A stretch of 64,000 nt of DNA. Source: Streptomyces sindenensis. GTDB lineage: Bacteria; Actinomycetota; Actinomycetes; Streptomycetales; Streptomycetaceae. This document shows, one piece after another, positions 33,558-42,269 of this stretch. The position numbers were made by a program, and so were the translations under genes. Location: the NCBI RefSeq assembly GCF_014649035.1, contig NZ_BMSG01000001.1:1-64000 (forward strand), written 5' to 3'. Under the pieces are notes generated by a model. That model was not told the origin of the DNA, did no database searches, and saw nothing but the letters and a program-made list of their open reading frames with translations. Numbering within the stretch: the stretch's first letter is position 1; the number at the start of each line of letters is the position of its first letter.

Positions 33558-35783
33558 ATGGCGAAATCACCCACACCAGCACCACCTGTCTCACCCGCAG
33601 CAGGGCGGCGCGGGCCGACCCCGAAGTCCCTGGCCGTATGGAGCCTGGTGGCCCTGGTCGGCGCCATCGGCTGGGCCACCCTCGCGCTCTCACGGGGTGA
33701 GGAGGTCTCCGCCGCCTGGATGCTGGCGGCGGCCCTCGGTTCGTACGCCATCGCGTACCGCTTCTACTCCCGGTTCATCGCCAACCGGGTCCTGAAAGCC
33801 GACAAGAACCGCGCGACCCCGGCCGAACGGCTGGACAACGGTGTCGACTTCCATCCCACCGACCGCCGGGTGCTGTTCGGCCACCACTTCGCCGCCATCG
33901 CCGGGGCGGGCCCCCTGGTCGGCCCCGTGCTCGCCGCGCAGATGGGATATCTGCCCGGCACGATCTGGCTGGTCGTCGGCGTCATCTTCGCCGGCGCCGT
34001 CCAGGACATGGTGACGCTCTTCTTCTCGACCCGCCGGAACGGCCGTTCGCTCGGCCAGATGGCGCGTGACGAGATCGGGCCGGTCGGCGGGATCGCTGCC
34101 CTGGTCGCGGTCTTCATCATCATGATCATCCTGCTGGCGGTCCTCGCGCTGGTCATCGTGAACGCGCTCGCGCACTCGCCGTGGGGCGTCTTCTCCATCG
34201 GCATGACGATCCCGATCGCCCTCTTCATGGGTGTCTATCTGCGCATCCTGCGGCCCGGCAGGGTCAGCGAGGTCTCCGTCATCGGCGTCGCCCTGCTGCT
34301 CCTCGCGATCGTCGCGGGCGGCTGGGTCGCCGAGTCGTCCTGGGCGGACTTCTTCACGCTGGAGCCGGGCACGCTGGTCATCTGGATGGTCGTGTACGGG
34401 TTCCTCGCCTCCGTGCTCCCCGTGTGGCTGCTGCTGGCCCCGCGCGACTACCTCTCCACCTTCATGAAGGTCGGCACGATCGCGCTGCTCGCCGTCGGCG
34501 TGGTCGTCGCGCTGCCGACCCTGAAGATGCCCTCGGTCACCGACTTCGCCACCAACGGCCAGGGGCCGGTCTTCGCCGGCTCGATGTTCCCGTTCGTCTT
34601 CATCACCATCGCCTGCGGCGCCCTCTCCGGTTTCCACTCCCTGGTCTCCTCCGGCACCACGCCGAAGATGGTCCAGAAGGAGACGCAGATCCGGATGATC
34701 GGCTACGGCGCCATGCTGACCGAGTCGTTCGTGGCGATCATGGCGATGATCACCGCCTGCATCATCGACCCCGGCCTCTACTTCGCCATCAACGCGCCCG
34801 TCGGCGTGATCGGCGACAGCGTCCAGTCCGCTTCCCAGGCCGTGGCCGGCTTCGGCTTCACCATCACCCCGGACGCCCTGGCCCAGGCCGCCAAGGACGT
34901 CGAGGAGGCGAGCCTGCTCTCCCGGACCGGTGGCGCGCCCACGTTCGCGCTCGGTATGTCGGAGATCTTCTCCGCGGTGATCGGCGGGACCGCGATGAAG
35001 GCGTTCTGGTACCACTTCGCCATCATGTTCGAGGCGCTCTTCATCCTCACCACCGTGGACGCCGGGACCCGGGTCGGGCGCTTCATGCTCCAGGACATGC
35101 TGGGCAACGCCTACAAGCCGTTCCGCGAGGTCAGCTGGAAGCCGGGCGTCTGGTTCGCCAGTGCCGTCGTGGTCGGCGGCTGGGGCTACTTCCTCTGGGT
35201 CGGTGTGCACGACCCGCTGGGCGGCATCAACCAGCTCTTCCCGCTCTTCGGCATCGCCAACCAGCTGCTGGCCGCCGTCGCCCTGGCCGTCTGCACCGTC
35301 CTGCTCGTCAAGTCCGGCCGGCTGAAGTGGGCGTGGGTCACCGCGGTCCCGCTCGCCTGGGACGTGGCGGTCACGCTCACCGCGAGCTGGCAGAAGATCT
35401 TCTCCGACGACGTGAAGGTCGGCTTCTTCGCCCAGCGCGACAAGTACCAGGCGGGCATCGACGCGGGCGAGGTGCTGGCCCCCGCGAAGTCCATGGACGA
35501 CATGCGGACCGTCGTCACCAACTCCACGGTCGACGGGGTGCTCAGCGCGCTCTTCGCCCTCCTCATCATCGTGGTGCTCGTGGACGCCGGCCGGGTCTGC
35601 TACAAGGCCATCCGCGACCCGGAGAGCGTCAAGCTCCACGAGGCGCCGTACGTCGAGTCCAGGCTCGTCGCCCCGGCGTCGCTCTTCGCCACCAAGGAGG
35701 AGAAGGCCGAACTGCGCGCCGCCGGTGTCGGCCCCGAGGGCGGCATCCGCAAGGAGCCGGTGGAGACGGGGAGCCGGACATGA
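33558..35783 (+). CDS. cstA: Carbon starvation protein CstA (peptide/pyruvate transporter)
   Basis: 741 aa from ATG 33558 (ACGGAGCACCAC upstream). About 16-18 helices. CstA hallmarks: GVDFHPTDRRVLFGHHFAAIAGAGPLVGPVLAAQMGYLPG, QDMVTLFFSTRRNGRSLGQMARDEIG, SGFHSLVSSGTTPKM, and TVDAGTRVGRFMLQDMLG. Family members import peptides or pyruvate during carbon limitation. The start of the longer frame (33471) has no ribosome binding site. It is followed by ybdD in a 4-bp overlap, as in E. coli. Confidence 0.94.
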   Translation: MAKSPTPAPPVSPAAGRRGPTPKSLAVWSLVALVGAIGWATLALSRGEEVSAAWMLAAALGSYAIAYRFYSRFIANRVLKADKNRATPAERLDNGVDFHPTDRRVLFGHHFAAIAGAGPLVGPVLAAQMGYLPGTIWLVVGVIFAGAVQDMVTLFFSTRRNGRSLGQMARDEIGPVGGIAALVAVFIIMIILLAVLALVIVNALAHSPWGVFSIGMTIPIALFMGVYLRILRPGRVSEVSVIGVALLLLAIVAGGWVAESSWADFFTLEPGTLVIWMVVYGFLASVLPVWLLLAPRDYLSTFMKVGTIALLAVGVVVALPTLKMPSVTDFATNGQGPVFAGSMFPFVFITIACGALSGFHSLVSSGTTPKMVQKETQIRMIGYGAMLTESFVAIMAMITACIIDPGLYFAINAPVGVIGDSVQSASQAVAGFGFTITPDALAQAAKDVEEASLLSRTGGAPTFALGMSEIFSAVIGGTAMKAFWYHFAIMFEALFILTTVDAGTRVGRFMLQDMLGNAYKPFREVSWKPGVWFASAVVVGGWGYFLWVGVHDPLGGINQLFPLFGIANQLLAAVALAVCTVLLVKSGRLKWAWVTAVPLAWDVAVTLTASWQKIFSDDVKVGFFAQRDKYQAGIDAGEVLAPAKSMDDMRTVVTNSTVDGVLSALFALLIIVVLVDAGRVCYKAIRDPESVKLHEAPYVESRLVAPASLFATKEEKAELRAAGVGPEGGIRKEPVETGSRT

Positions 35784-35983
35784 CGGTCGCGGACGTACGA
35801 CGGGTGGCCGGGCGGATCCGCTGGTACGTCCGTGAGCTGACCGGCGAGTCCACGTACGACCGCTATGTGGCGCACGCGAGGGCGCACGATCCGGAGGCCC
35901 GGGTGATGACCCGCCGCGCCTTCGAACGCAGCCGCACGGACGCCCGCGAGGCGGATCCCCGCGAGGGCTTCCGCTGCTGCTGA
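35780..35983 (+). CDS. YbdD/YjiX family small protein
   Basis: 67 aa, the normal family size. Conserved motif: Y-V-R-E-L-T-G-E-S-T-YDRYVAHARAHDPEA, then MTRRAFERSR and a C-terminal FRCC. It overlaps cstA (ATGA). The partner of CstA in many bacteria; needed for transport activity in the E. coli relatives, mechanism unclear. Confidence 0.92.
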   Translation: MTVADVRRVAGRIRWYVRELTGESTYDRYVAHARAHDPEARVMTRRAFERSRTDAREADPREGFRCC

Positions 35984-36000
35984 GCACCGCCGGCCGAACC

Positions 36001-36040
36001 GGGGCCGCCGCATCCCGTCCAGGGGCACGGCGGCCCCTTT
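36001..36040 (+). terminator. Terminator of cstA-ybdD
   Basis: A 10-bp perfect stem (36001-36010 / 36028-36037), a 17-nt loop, then TTT. Confidence 0.75.
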
Positions 36041-36066
36041 CCGTCTCCCCGTCCGGCCTCGGGCGG

Positions 36067-36121
36067 GCGGGACGCGGCGCCCTCACCGTACGGGCGCGGG
36101 ACGCGGCGCCCTCACCGTACG
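36067..36121. repeat. Exact 26-bp direct repeat before the lipoprotein gene
   Basis: Two identical 26-bp copies (36067-36092 and 36096-36121) are separated by 3 bp. The second ends next to the AAAGGA ribosome binding site. Each contains GGCGCC and TCACCGTACG. Confidence 0.9.
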
Positions 36122-36134
36122 AAAGGATGTGCCC

Positions 36135-36836
36135 ATGACATCGCGCTCCCGATCGCCCCGGCTCCGGCCCCTCCGCCTGACCACGACGCTGACCATGACG
36201 CTGGCCCTGGCCCTGACGGCGACGGGCTGCGGCACCGAGCCGGCGCCCGGCACCCGGGCGGCGGGCCCGAGCGGTTCGGCCGGTCCAGCACCCGACCGGG
36301 CGGAGTTGGAGGCACGGGCGAGCGCCGCCCAGCTCGTCGCGGAGCACGTGTGGGTGACCGAGGCCGCCGGCTACGCCCTGGCCCGCCAGTCGGTCGGGGT
36401 GCTCGGCGACGACGGATTCGGCAGCGTCTACACCGAGCCGGACGGCGGGCAGATCAAGCTGTCGGTGGAACGCCTCCCGCACGCCGACGCCGACTGCACG
36501 GACGGACCCGCGACGGGCAGCGAGCAGGAGCCCCTGGTGACGTGCGAGCGGGACGGCGAACAGTGGTACCGGGCCACGGAGTCGGGTCATGCGTACGCCC
36601 GGGAACAGGGCGATCTGGTGGTGACGTTGAGCGGAAAGCGCCAGGAGGTGGACCGGGCGACGCTGCGGTCGGCGGCCCTCGCCGCCCATCGCGCCGACGA
36701 CTACGAGCTGGACCGGGTCCTGCCGCCCGCCGGGGAGCCCGCCGGGGAGCCCGCCGAGCGGCAGCCGGTCGAGCGCGGCGATCTGCCGCCGGTCGGCGAC
36801 GGCGCGCCGAACAACGAGGTGGGAGCGAGCGGCTGA
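36135..36836 (+). CDS. Small secreted lipoprotein of unknown function
   Basis: 233 aa from ATG 36135 (AAAGGA, 7 nt). A twin-arginine-free basic start is followed by a hydrophobic segment and lipobox TATGC (Cys near 32), then a Gly/Ser/Pro linker. The globular part (about 60-200) has a probable disulfide pair in DADCTDG ... VTCERD. The tail contains a duplicated PAGE. It overlaps the GNAT gene by one base (TGATG), so the two are co-translated. No family recognised. Confidence 0.82.
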   Translation: MTSRSRSPRLRPLRLTTTLTMTLALALTATGCGTEPAPGTRAAGPSGSAGPAPDRAELEARASAAQLVAEHVWVTEAAGYALARQSVGVLGDDGFGSVYTEPDGGQIKLSVERLPHADADCTDGPATGSEQEPLVTCERDGEQWYRATESGHAYAREQGDLVVTLSGKRQEVDRATLRSAALAAHRADDYELDRVLPPAGEPAGEPAERQPVERGDLPPVGDGAPNNEVGASG

Positions 36837-37345
36837 TGGACCTGACGATCAGAGTGGCGGAGCCCGCCGAGTACGGCGTGCTCGGCGAGATCGTCGCCGA
36901 GGCGTATCTGGGCGACGGTCTGCTGGACGGGCCCCAGGACCCGTATCTCGTCAGACTGCGGGCGGTGGAGCAGCGGGCCGCCGAGGCGGAGGTGCTGGTC
37001 GCGCTCGACGCGGACGGGGTGGTGCTCGGCGGTGTGACGTATGCCGCTCCCGGCACGCCGTGGCGTGACATCGCCGGTCCGGGCGAGGCCGAATTCCGGA
37101 TGCTGGCCGTGGCCCGTGCGGGGCGCGGACGGGGTGTGGGGGAGGCTCTCGTACGGGCGTGCGTCGACCGGGCCCGGTCGACGGAAGGTGTCCGGGCGCT
37201 GGTGCTGTCGACGCAGCCGGCCATGCTCTCGGCCCATAGGATCTACCGTCGGCTCGGCTTTCTGCGGACCCCCGAACGGGACTGGGAGCCGGTGCCGGGC
37301 CTGCGGCTCATGGCCTTCCGGCTGCCGCTGGAGGCGGTGTCCTGA
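36836..37345 (+). CDS. GNAT-family N-acetyltransferase
   Basis: 169 aa. GNAT fold with the acetyl-CoA motif A EFRMLAVARAGRGRGVGEALVRACVDRA (R/Q-x2-G-x-G/A) and motif B AHRIYRRLGF. The start is inside the stop of the lipoprotein gene. The substrate is unknown; many such enzymes acetylate small amines or protein N-termini. Confidence 0.9.
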   Translation: MDLTIRVAEPAEYGVLGEIVAEAYLGDGLLDGPQDPYLVRLRAVEQRAAEAEVLVALDADGVVLGGVTYAAPGTPWRDIAGPGEAEFRMLAVARAGRGRGVGEALVRACVDRARSTEGVRALVLSTQPAMLSAHRIYRRLGFLRTPERDWEPVPGLRLMAFRLPLEAVS

Positions 37346-37371
37346 GGGGCACCGGAAATCGACGCGACACA

Positions 37372-37409
37372 ACATGTGGGGGCCGCAGCTTCTGGCGGCC
37401 CCCACATGT
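37372..37409. terminator. Hairpin after the GNAT gene, before the B12 riboswitch
   Basis: A 15-bp perfect stem with an 8-nt loop (AGCTTCTG). It would terminate the upstream unit. TATGCT at 37409-37414 begins at its last base and is a -10 candidate for nrdA. Confidence 0.75.
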
Positions 37410-37414
37410 ATGCT

Positions 37415-37560
37415 CGACCTCGCTGTCGCCGCAGGGGAATCCGGTGTGAATCCGGAACTGTCCCGCAACGGTGTGATCAGTGCGCTTTTGCGCACCTGCA
37501 AGTCCGAAGACCTGTCGACAGCGCGTCCGGCTCGACCGAACCGGACGCCAGACGTCCGGG
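37415..37560 (+). promoter_or_regulatory. Adenosylcobalamin (B12) riboswitch of nrdAB
   Basis: The conserved core is readable: AGGGGAATCCGGTG (37432-37445), the CCCGCAAC element at 37462-37469, and AGTCCGAAGACCTG at 37501-37514. In the platform, CCGGACG (37541-37547) can pair either with GCGTCCGG (37523-37530) or with CGTCCGG (37553-37559), giving two mutually exclusive stems. Known biology: the Streptomyces class Ia nrd operon is shut off by B12 when the B12-dependent class II enzyme can work. Confidence 0.93.
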
Positions 37561-37670
37561 CCTCGCGGATAGGCCGGTGGACGCCGTCAGCAGTGCCGCC
37601 CCGACCCGGGTTTCACGCTGCCCGGCTCCCCCTCCTTCCGCCGGCCCCCTGCCGAGCGAGGGAAAGCCCC

Positions 37671-40094
37671 GTGACCATCGCGCCCGCCGATCCGGTTTCA
37701 GCCACCGAATCCGCCGTGTCCGCAGCGTCCACCACGGCCGGGAAGGCCTCCGACGACGGACCCGGGACCGCCCTGCTGCGGACCCTGACCGACCTCACCG
37801 TCGACCTTCCCGACACCGACCCCGGACGGGTCGCCGCCGCGGCCCTGCGCGGGCGCAACGCCCGTTCCGACGAGGCCGAGCTGCGCTCGCTGGCCACCGA
37901 GGCGGCGGCGGGGCTGATCTCCGAGGACCCGGCGTACTCCCGGCTGGCCGCCCGGCTGCTGACCCTCTCGATCGCCGACGAGGCGGCCGGCCAGGGCGCG
38001 ACGTCCTTCTCCGCCTCGGTCGCCGTGGGCCACCGCGAGGGCCTGATCGCCGACCGCACCGCCGCCTTCGTCGAGCTGCACGCGAAGGCGCTGGACGAGC
38101 TGGTCGAGCGGACGCTGGCCGAGGGCGCGGACGACCGCTTCGGCTACTTCGGTCTCCGTACGCTGCACAGCCGTTACCTGCTGCGCCACCCGATCACCCG
38201 GCAGGTCATCGAGACCCCGCAGCACTTCATGCTGCGCGTGGCCGCGGGCCTGGCCGAGGACGAGTCGGTGCGGGCACTGGACGAGGTCGCCGCGCTCTAC
38301 GGGCTGATGAGCAAGCTGGACTACCTCCCCTCCTCCCCCACCCTCTTCAACTCCGGCACCCGGCACCCGCAGATGTCCTCGTGCTACCTGCTGGACTCGC
38401 CGAAGGACGAGCTGGACTCGATCTACGACCGCTACCACCAGGTGGCGCGGCTCTCGAAGCACGCGGGCGGCATCGGTCTGTCGTACTCCCGCATCCGCGC
38501 CCGGGGTTCGCTGATCCGGGGCACCAACGGGCACTCCAACGGCATCGTGCCGTTCCTCAAGACGCTGGACGCCTCGGTGGCGGCGGTGAACCAGGGCGGC
38601 CGGCGCAAGGGCGCCGCAGCGGTCTACCTGGAGACCTGGCACGCGGACATCGAGGAGTTCCTGGAGCTCCGCGACAACACCGGTGAGGACCAGCGGCGTA
38701 CGCACAACCTGAACCTGGCGCACTGGATCCCGGACGAGTTCATGCGCCGGGTCGAGGCGGACACCGAGTGGTCGCTGTTCTCCCCGGCGGACGTGCCCGA
38801 GCTGGTCGACCTGTGGGGCGACGCGTTCGACGCGGCCTACCGGGCGGCCGAGGCCAAGGGGCTGGCCCGCAAGACGATCCCGGCGCGTGAGCTGTACGGC
38901 CGGATGATGCGGACCCTCGCGCAGACCGGCCAGGGCTGGATGACGTTCAAGGACGCCTCCAACCGGACCGCGAACCAGACCGCCGAGCCGGGCCGGGTCG
39001 TGCACTCGTCGAACCTGTGCACGGAGATCCTGGAGGTCACCGACGACGGCGAGACGGCCGTCTGCAACCTGGGCTCGGTCAACCTGGGCGCGTTCGTGGC
39101 CGACGGCTCGATCGACTGGGACCGCCTGGACTCCACGGTCCGTACGGCCGTGACCTTCCTGGACCGGGTCGTCGACATCAACTTCTACCCGACCGAGCAG
39201 GCCGGGAACTCCAACTCCCGCTGGCGGCCGGTGGGCCTGGGCGCGATGGGCCTCCAGGACGTCTTCTTCCAGCTGCGGCTGCCCTTCGACTCGCCCGAGG
39301 CGCGCGCGCTCTCCACGAAGATCTCCGAGCGGATCATGCTGGCCGCGTACGAGGCGTCCTGCGACCTCGCCGAGCGGTCGGGTCCCCTGCCCGCCTGGTC
39401 CGAGACCCGGGCCGCGCGCGGAGTGCTGCACCCCGACCACTACGACACCGAGCTGAACTGGCCGGAGCGCTGGGACGCCCTGCGGGCCCGGGTCGCGAAG
39501 ACCGGTATGCGCAACTCGCTGCTGCTGGCCATCGCACCGACCGCGACGATCGCCTCGATCGCCGGTGTGTACGAGTGCATCGAGCCGCAGGTCTCCAACC
39601 TGTTCAAGCGCGAGACGCTCAGCGGTGAGTTCCTCCAGGTCAACGCCTACCTGGTGGACGAGCTGAAGAAGCTCGGCGTGTGGGACGCCCGGACCCGTGA
39701 GGCGCTGCGCGAGGCCAGCGGCTCGGTGCAGGGCTTCGCGTGGATCCCCGATGACGTCCGGGCGCTGTACCGCACGGCGTGGGAGATCCCGCAGCGCGGT
39801 CTGATCGACATGGCGGCGGCCCGTACGCCGTTCCTGGACCAGAGCCAGTCGCTCAACCTGTTCCTGGAGACGCCGACGATCGGCAAGCTCTCCTCGATGT
39901 ACGCGTACGCCTGGAAGCAGGGGCTCAAGACGACGTACTACCTGCGTTCGCGCCCGGCGACCCGGATCGCCCGTGCCGCGTCCGGCCAGGCGTCGGCCGC
40001 CGCCCCCATTCCCGTACAGCAGGCGCAGGCGCCCGACGCGGACGCCATCGCCTGCTCTCTCGAAAACCCCGAGTCCTGCGAGGCCTGCCAGTGA
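37671..40094 (+). CDS. nrdA: Class I ribonucleotide reductase, alpha subunit
   Basis: 807 aa from GTG 37671 (GAGGGAAA upstream). Active-site features: SSCYLLDSP (first redox Cys), NLCTEIL (Asn, thiyl Cys, Glu), VCNLGSVNLG (second redox Cys), the tyrosine pair in TTYYLRSR and a C-terminal SCEACQ for reduction by thioredoxin. It makes dNDPs from NDPs in a radical reaction with NrdB. The N-terminal 90 residues show no ATP-cone motif, so the usual dATP activity switch appears absent. It sits 3' of a B12 riboswitch. Confidence 0.96.
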   Translation: MTIAPADPVSATESAVSAASTTAGKASDDGPGTALLRTLTDLTVDLPDTDPGRVAAAALRGRNARSDEAELRSLATEAAAGLISEDPAYSRLAARLLTLSIADEAAGQGATSFSASVAVGHREGLIADRTAAFVELHAKALDELVERTLAEGADDRFGYFGLRTLHSRYLLRHPITRQVIETPQHFMLRVAAGLAEDESVRALDEVAALYGLMSKLDYLPSSPTLFNSGTRHPQMSSCYLLDSPKDELDSIYDRYHQVARLSKHAGGIGLSYSRIRARGSLIRGTNGHSNGIVPFLKTLDASVAAVNQGGRRKGAAAVYLETWHADIEEFLELRDNTGEDQRRTHNLNLAHWIPDEFMRRVEADTEWSLFSPADVPELVDLWGDAFDAAYRAAEAKGLARKTIPARELYGRMMRTLAQTGQGWMTFKDASNRTANQTAEPGRVVHSSNLCTEILEVTDDGETAVCNLGSVNLGAFVADGSIDWDRLDSTVRTAVTFLDRVVDINFYPTEQAGNSNSRWRPVGLGAMGLQDVFFQLRLPFDSPEARALSTKISERIMLAAYEASCDLAERSGPLPAWSETRAARGVLHPDHYDTELNWPERWDALRARVAKTGMRNSLLLAIAPTATIASIAGVYECIEPQVSNLFKRETLSGEFLQVNAYLVDELKKLGVWDARTREALREASGSVQGFAWIPDDVRALYRTAWEIPQRGLIDMAAARTPFLDQSQSLNLFLETPTIGKLSSMYAYAWKQGLKTTYYLRSRPATRIARAASGQASAAAPIPVQQAQAPDADAIACSLENPESCEACQ

Positions 40095-41113
40095 TGAGCA
40101 CCACCAACGAAGAGAAGAACCTGCTCGACCCGGGATTCGAGCTGACCCTGCGTCCCATGCGCTACCCGGACTTCTACGAGCGCTACCGGGACGCGATCAA
40201 GAACACCTGGACCGTGGAGGAGGTCGACCTCCACTCGGACGTCGCCGACCTCGCGAAGCTGTCGCCGGGCGAGCAGCACATGATCGGCCGGCTGGTGGCG
40301 TTCTTCGCGACCGGTGACTCGATCGTCTCGAACAACCTGGTCCTGACGCTGTACAAGCACATCAACTCCCCCGAGGCGCGGCTGTACCTGTCGCGGCAGC
40401 TCTTCGAGGAGGCCGTGCACGTCCAGTTCTATCTGACGCTGCTGGACACCTATCTGCCCGACCCGGACGACCGGGCGGCGGCGTTCGACGCGGTCGAGGA
40501 GATCCCGTCGATCCGCGAGAAGGCGCAGTTCTGCTTCAAGTGGATGGACTCGGTCGAGAAGATCGAGCGGCTGGAGACGAAGGCGGACCGCCGGCGCTTC
40601 CTGCTGAACCTGATCTGCTTCGCGGCCTGCATCGAGGGGCTGTTCTTCTACGGTGCGTTCGCGTACGTGTACTGGTTCCGCTCCCGGGGTCTGCTGCACG
40701 GTCTCGCCACGGGCACCAACTGGGTGTTCCGTGACGAGACGATGCACATGAACTTCGCGTTCGAGGTCGTGGACACGGTCCGCAAGGAGGAGCCGGACCT
40801 CTTCGACGACGAGCTCCAGCAGCAGGTCACCGACATGCTGAAGGAGGCCGTCGACGCGGAACTGCAGTTCGGCCGCGACCTGTGCGGCGACGGGCTGCCG
40901 GGCATGAACACCGAGTCGATGCGCGAGTACCTCCAGTGCGTCGCCGACCAGCGGCTCGCCCGCCTCGGCTTCCCGACGGTGTACGGCTCACAGAACCCGT
41001 TCTCCTTCATGGAGCTCCAGGGCGTCCAGGAGCTGACGAACTTCTTCGAGCGCCGTCCGTCCGCCTACCAGGTGGCCGTCGAGGGCTCGGTCGGGTTCGA
41101 CGACGACTTCTAG
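40094..41113 (+). CDS. nrdB: Class I ribonucleotide reductase, beta subunit
   Basis: 339 aa, start fused to the nrdA stop (TGATG). Metal ligands and radical site align with E. coli NrdB: Asp75, Glu106 and His109 with Tyr113 (E-x2-H-x3-Y in FEEAVHVQFY), Glu in AACIEGLFF, Glu and His in RDETMHMNFA. So a tyrosyl radical enzyme (class Ia/b type) is expected. It is followed by a strong terminator; the third gene of the S. coelicolor operon (nrdS) is not directly downstream. Confidence 0.96.
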   Translation: MSTTNEEKNLLDPGFELTLRPMRYPDFYERYRDAIKNTWTVEEVDLHSDVADLAKLSPGEQHMIGRLVAFFATGDSIVSNNLVLTLYKHINSPEARLYLSRQLFEEAVHVQFYLTLLDTYLPDPDDRAAAFDAVEEIPSIREKAQFCFKWMDSVEKIERLETKADRRRFLLNLICFAACIEGLFFYGAFAYVYWFRSRGLLHGLATGTNWVFRDETMHMNFAFEVVDTVRKEEPDLFDDELQQQVTDMLKEAVDAELQFGRDLCGDGLPGMNTESMREYLQCVADQRLARLGFPTVYGSQNPFSFMELQGVQELTNFFERRPSAYQVAVEGSVGFDDDF

Positions 41114-41136
41114 GACCTGTCGTCAAACTGCCGTCT

Positions 41137-41167
41137 GCCCCACCGTGCTGCTGAGCACGGTGGGGCC
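41137..41167 (+). terminator. nrdAB terminator
   Basis: A 13-bp perfect stem (41137-41149 / 41154-41166) with a 4-nt loop, 24 nt after nrdB. Confidence 0.88.
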
Positions 41168-41215
41168 GTCCGCGTCCCCGTCACGGCATGACGAGGACCG
41201 GCCCACCGGTAAATG

Positions 41216-41231
41216 GTTGGACTAGACTAAG
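41216..41231. promoter_or_regulatory. dre-like site upstream of the ABC exporter
   Basis: The core TGGACTAGACTA (41218-41229) has two mismatches to TGGTCTAGACCA and lies 69 bp before the first gene of the exporter operon. Confidence 0.5.
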
Positions 41232-41297
41232 TCTCCCCGTGCACACTCTCGGCTGGACTTCGCCCCGCAGGGCCGACTCGCTCCAGGAGAGGCGCAC

Positions 41298-42269
41298 ATG
41301 CCCGTCATAGAAGTGGCAGACCTCGTCAAGGAGTTCAGCCGACCGACCCGGCAGGAGGGCCGCTTCGCGGGCCTCCGTACGCTGCTGACGCGTGAGCAGA
41401 CCGTCAAGCGCGCCGTCGACGGCGTGAACTTCACGGTGCGGCAGGGCGAGATGGTCGGCTATCTCGGCCCCAACGGCGCGGGGAAGTCCACCACCATCAA
41501 GATGCTCACCGGCATCCTCGTCCCGACCTCCGGCACGGTCACGGTCGCCGGCGCCACGCCCTGGCGGGACCGGTCCCGCAACGCCCGCCGGATAGGCGTG
41601 GTCTTCGGCCAGCGCAGCCAGCTCTGGTGGGACCTGCCGCTGCGCGACTCGCTCTGGCTGATCAGCCGCCTCTACGACGTTCCAGAGGCCCGGTTCCGCG
41701 AGAGGCAGCGGCAGTTCAGTGAGGTGCTCGACCTCGGTCCGTTCCTCGACACTCCCGTCCGCCAGCTCTCCCTGGGCCAGCGGATGCGCGGCGACCTCGC
41801 CGCCGCGATGCTCTACGACCCGGACATCCTGTATCTGGACGAGCCGACCGTCGGGCTCGACGTCATCGCCAAGGAGCGGATACGCACCTTCGTCGGGGAG
41901 CTGAACCGCGCGTCGGGCACCACGGTCGTCCTCACCACCCACGATCTCGACGACGTCGAGGAACTCTGCGACCGGATCATCCTCATCGACCACGGCAGGG
42001 TCGCCTACGACGGCGCGGTGGACGAGCTCAAGACCCGCTACGCGCCGCACCGCGAACTCGTGGTGCAGACCGACCGGCTGGAGAGCGTCGAAGGAGCGGA
42101 GGTCGTCCGCCGCGAGGACGGCAAGGTGTGGCTGCGCTTCGACCCCGTCCGCACCCCGCCCGCCGAGCTGGTGGCCGCGGTGCTGGCGCGGCACCGGGTG
42201 ACCGACCTCTCGATCGTGGAACCCGAACTGGAGAGCGTCATCCACCGGATCTACGCGGACCGCGGATGA
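41298..42269 (+). CDS. ABC exporter ATPase (COG4586 type)
   Basis: 323 aa (AGGAGAGG upstream). Walker A GPNGAGKST, Q-loop VVFGQRSQLWWDLP, signature LSLGQRMRGDLAAAM (variant of LSGGQ), Walker B ILYLDEPTVGLD and switch His in LTTHDLDD. The C-terminal extension of about 80 residues is typical of this subfamily. It powers export with the two following permeases. Substrate unknown. Confidence 0.92.
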   Translation: MPVIEVADLVKEFSRPTRQEGRFAGLRTLLTREQTVKRAVDGVNFTVRQGEMVGYLGPNGAGKSTTIKMLTGILVPTSGTVTVAGATPWRDRSRNARRIGVVFGQRSQLWWDLPLRDSLWLISRLYDVPEARFRERQRQFSEVLDLGPFLDTPVRQLSLGQRMRGDLAAAMLYDPDILYLDEPTVGLDVIAKERIRTFVGELNRASGTTVVLTTHDLDDVEELCDRIILIDHGRVAYDGAVDELKTRYAPHRELVVQTDRLESVEGAEVVRREDGKVWLRFDPVRTPPAELVAAVLARHRVTDLSIVEPELESVIHRIYADRG

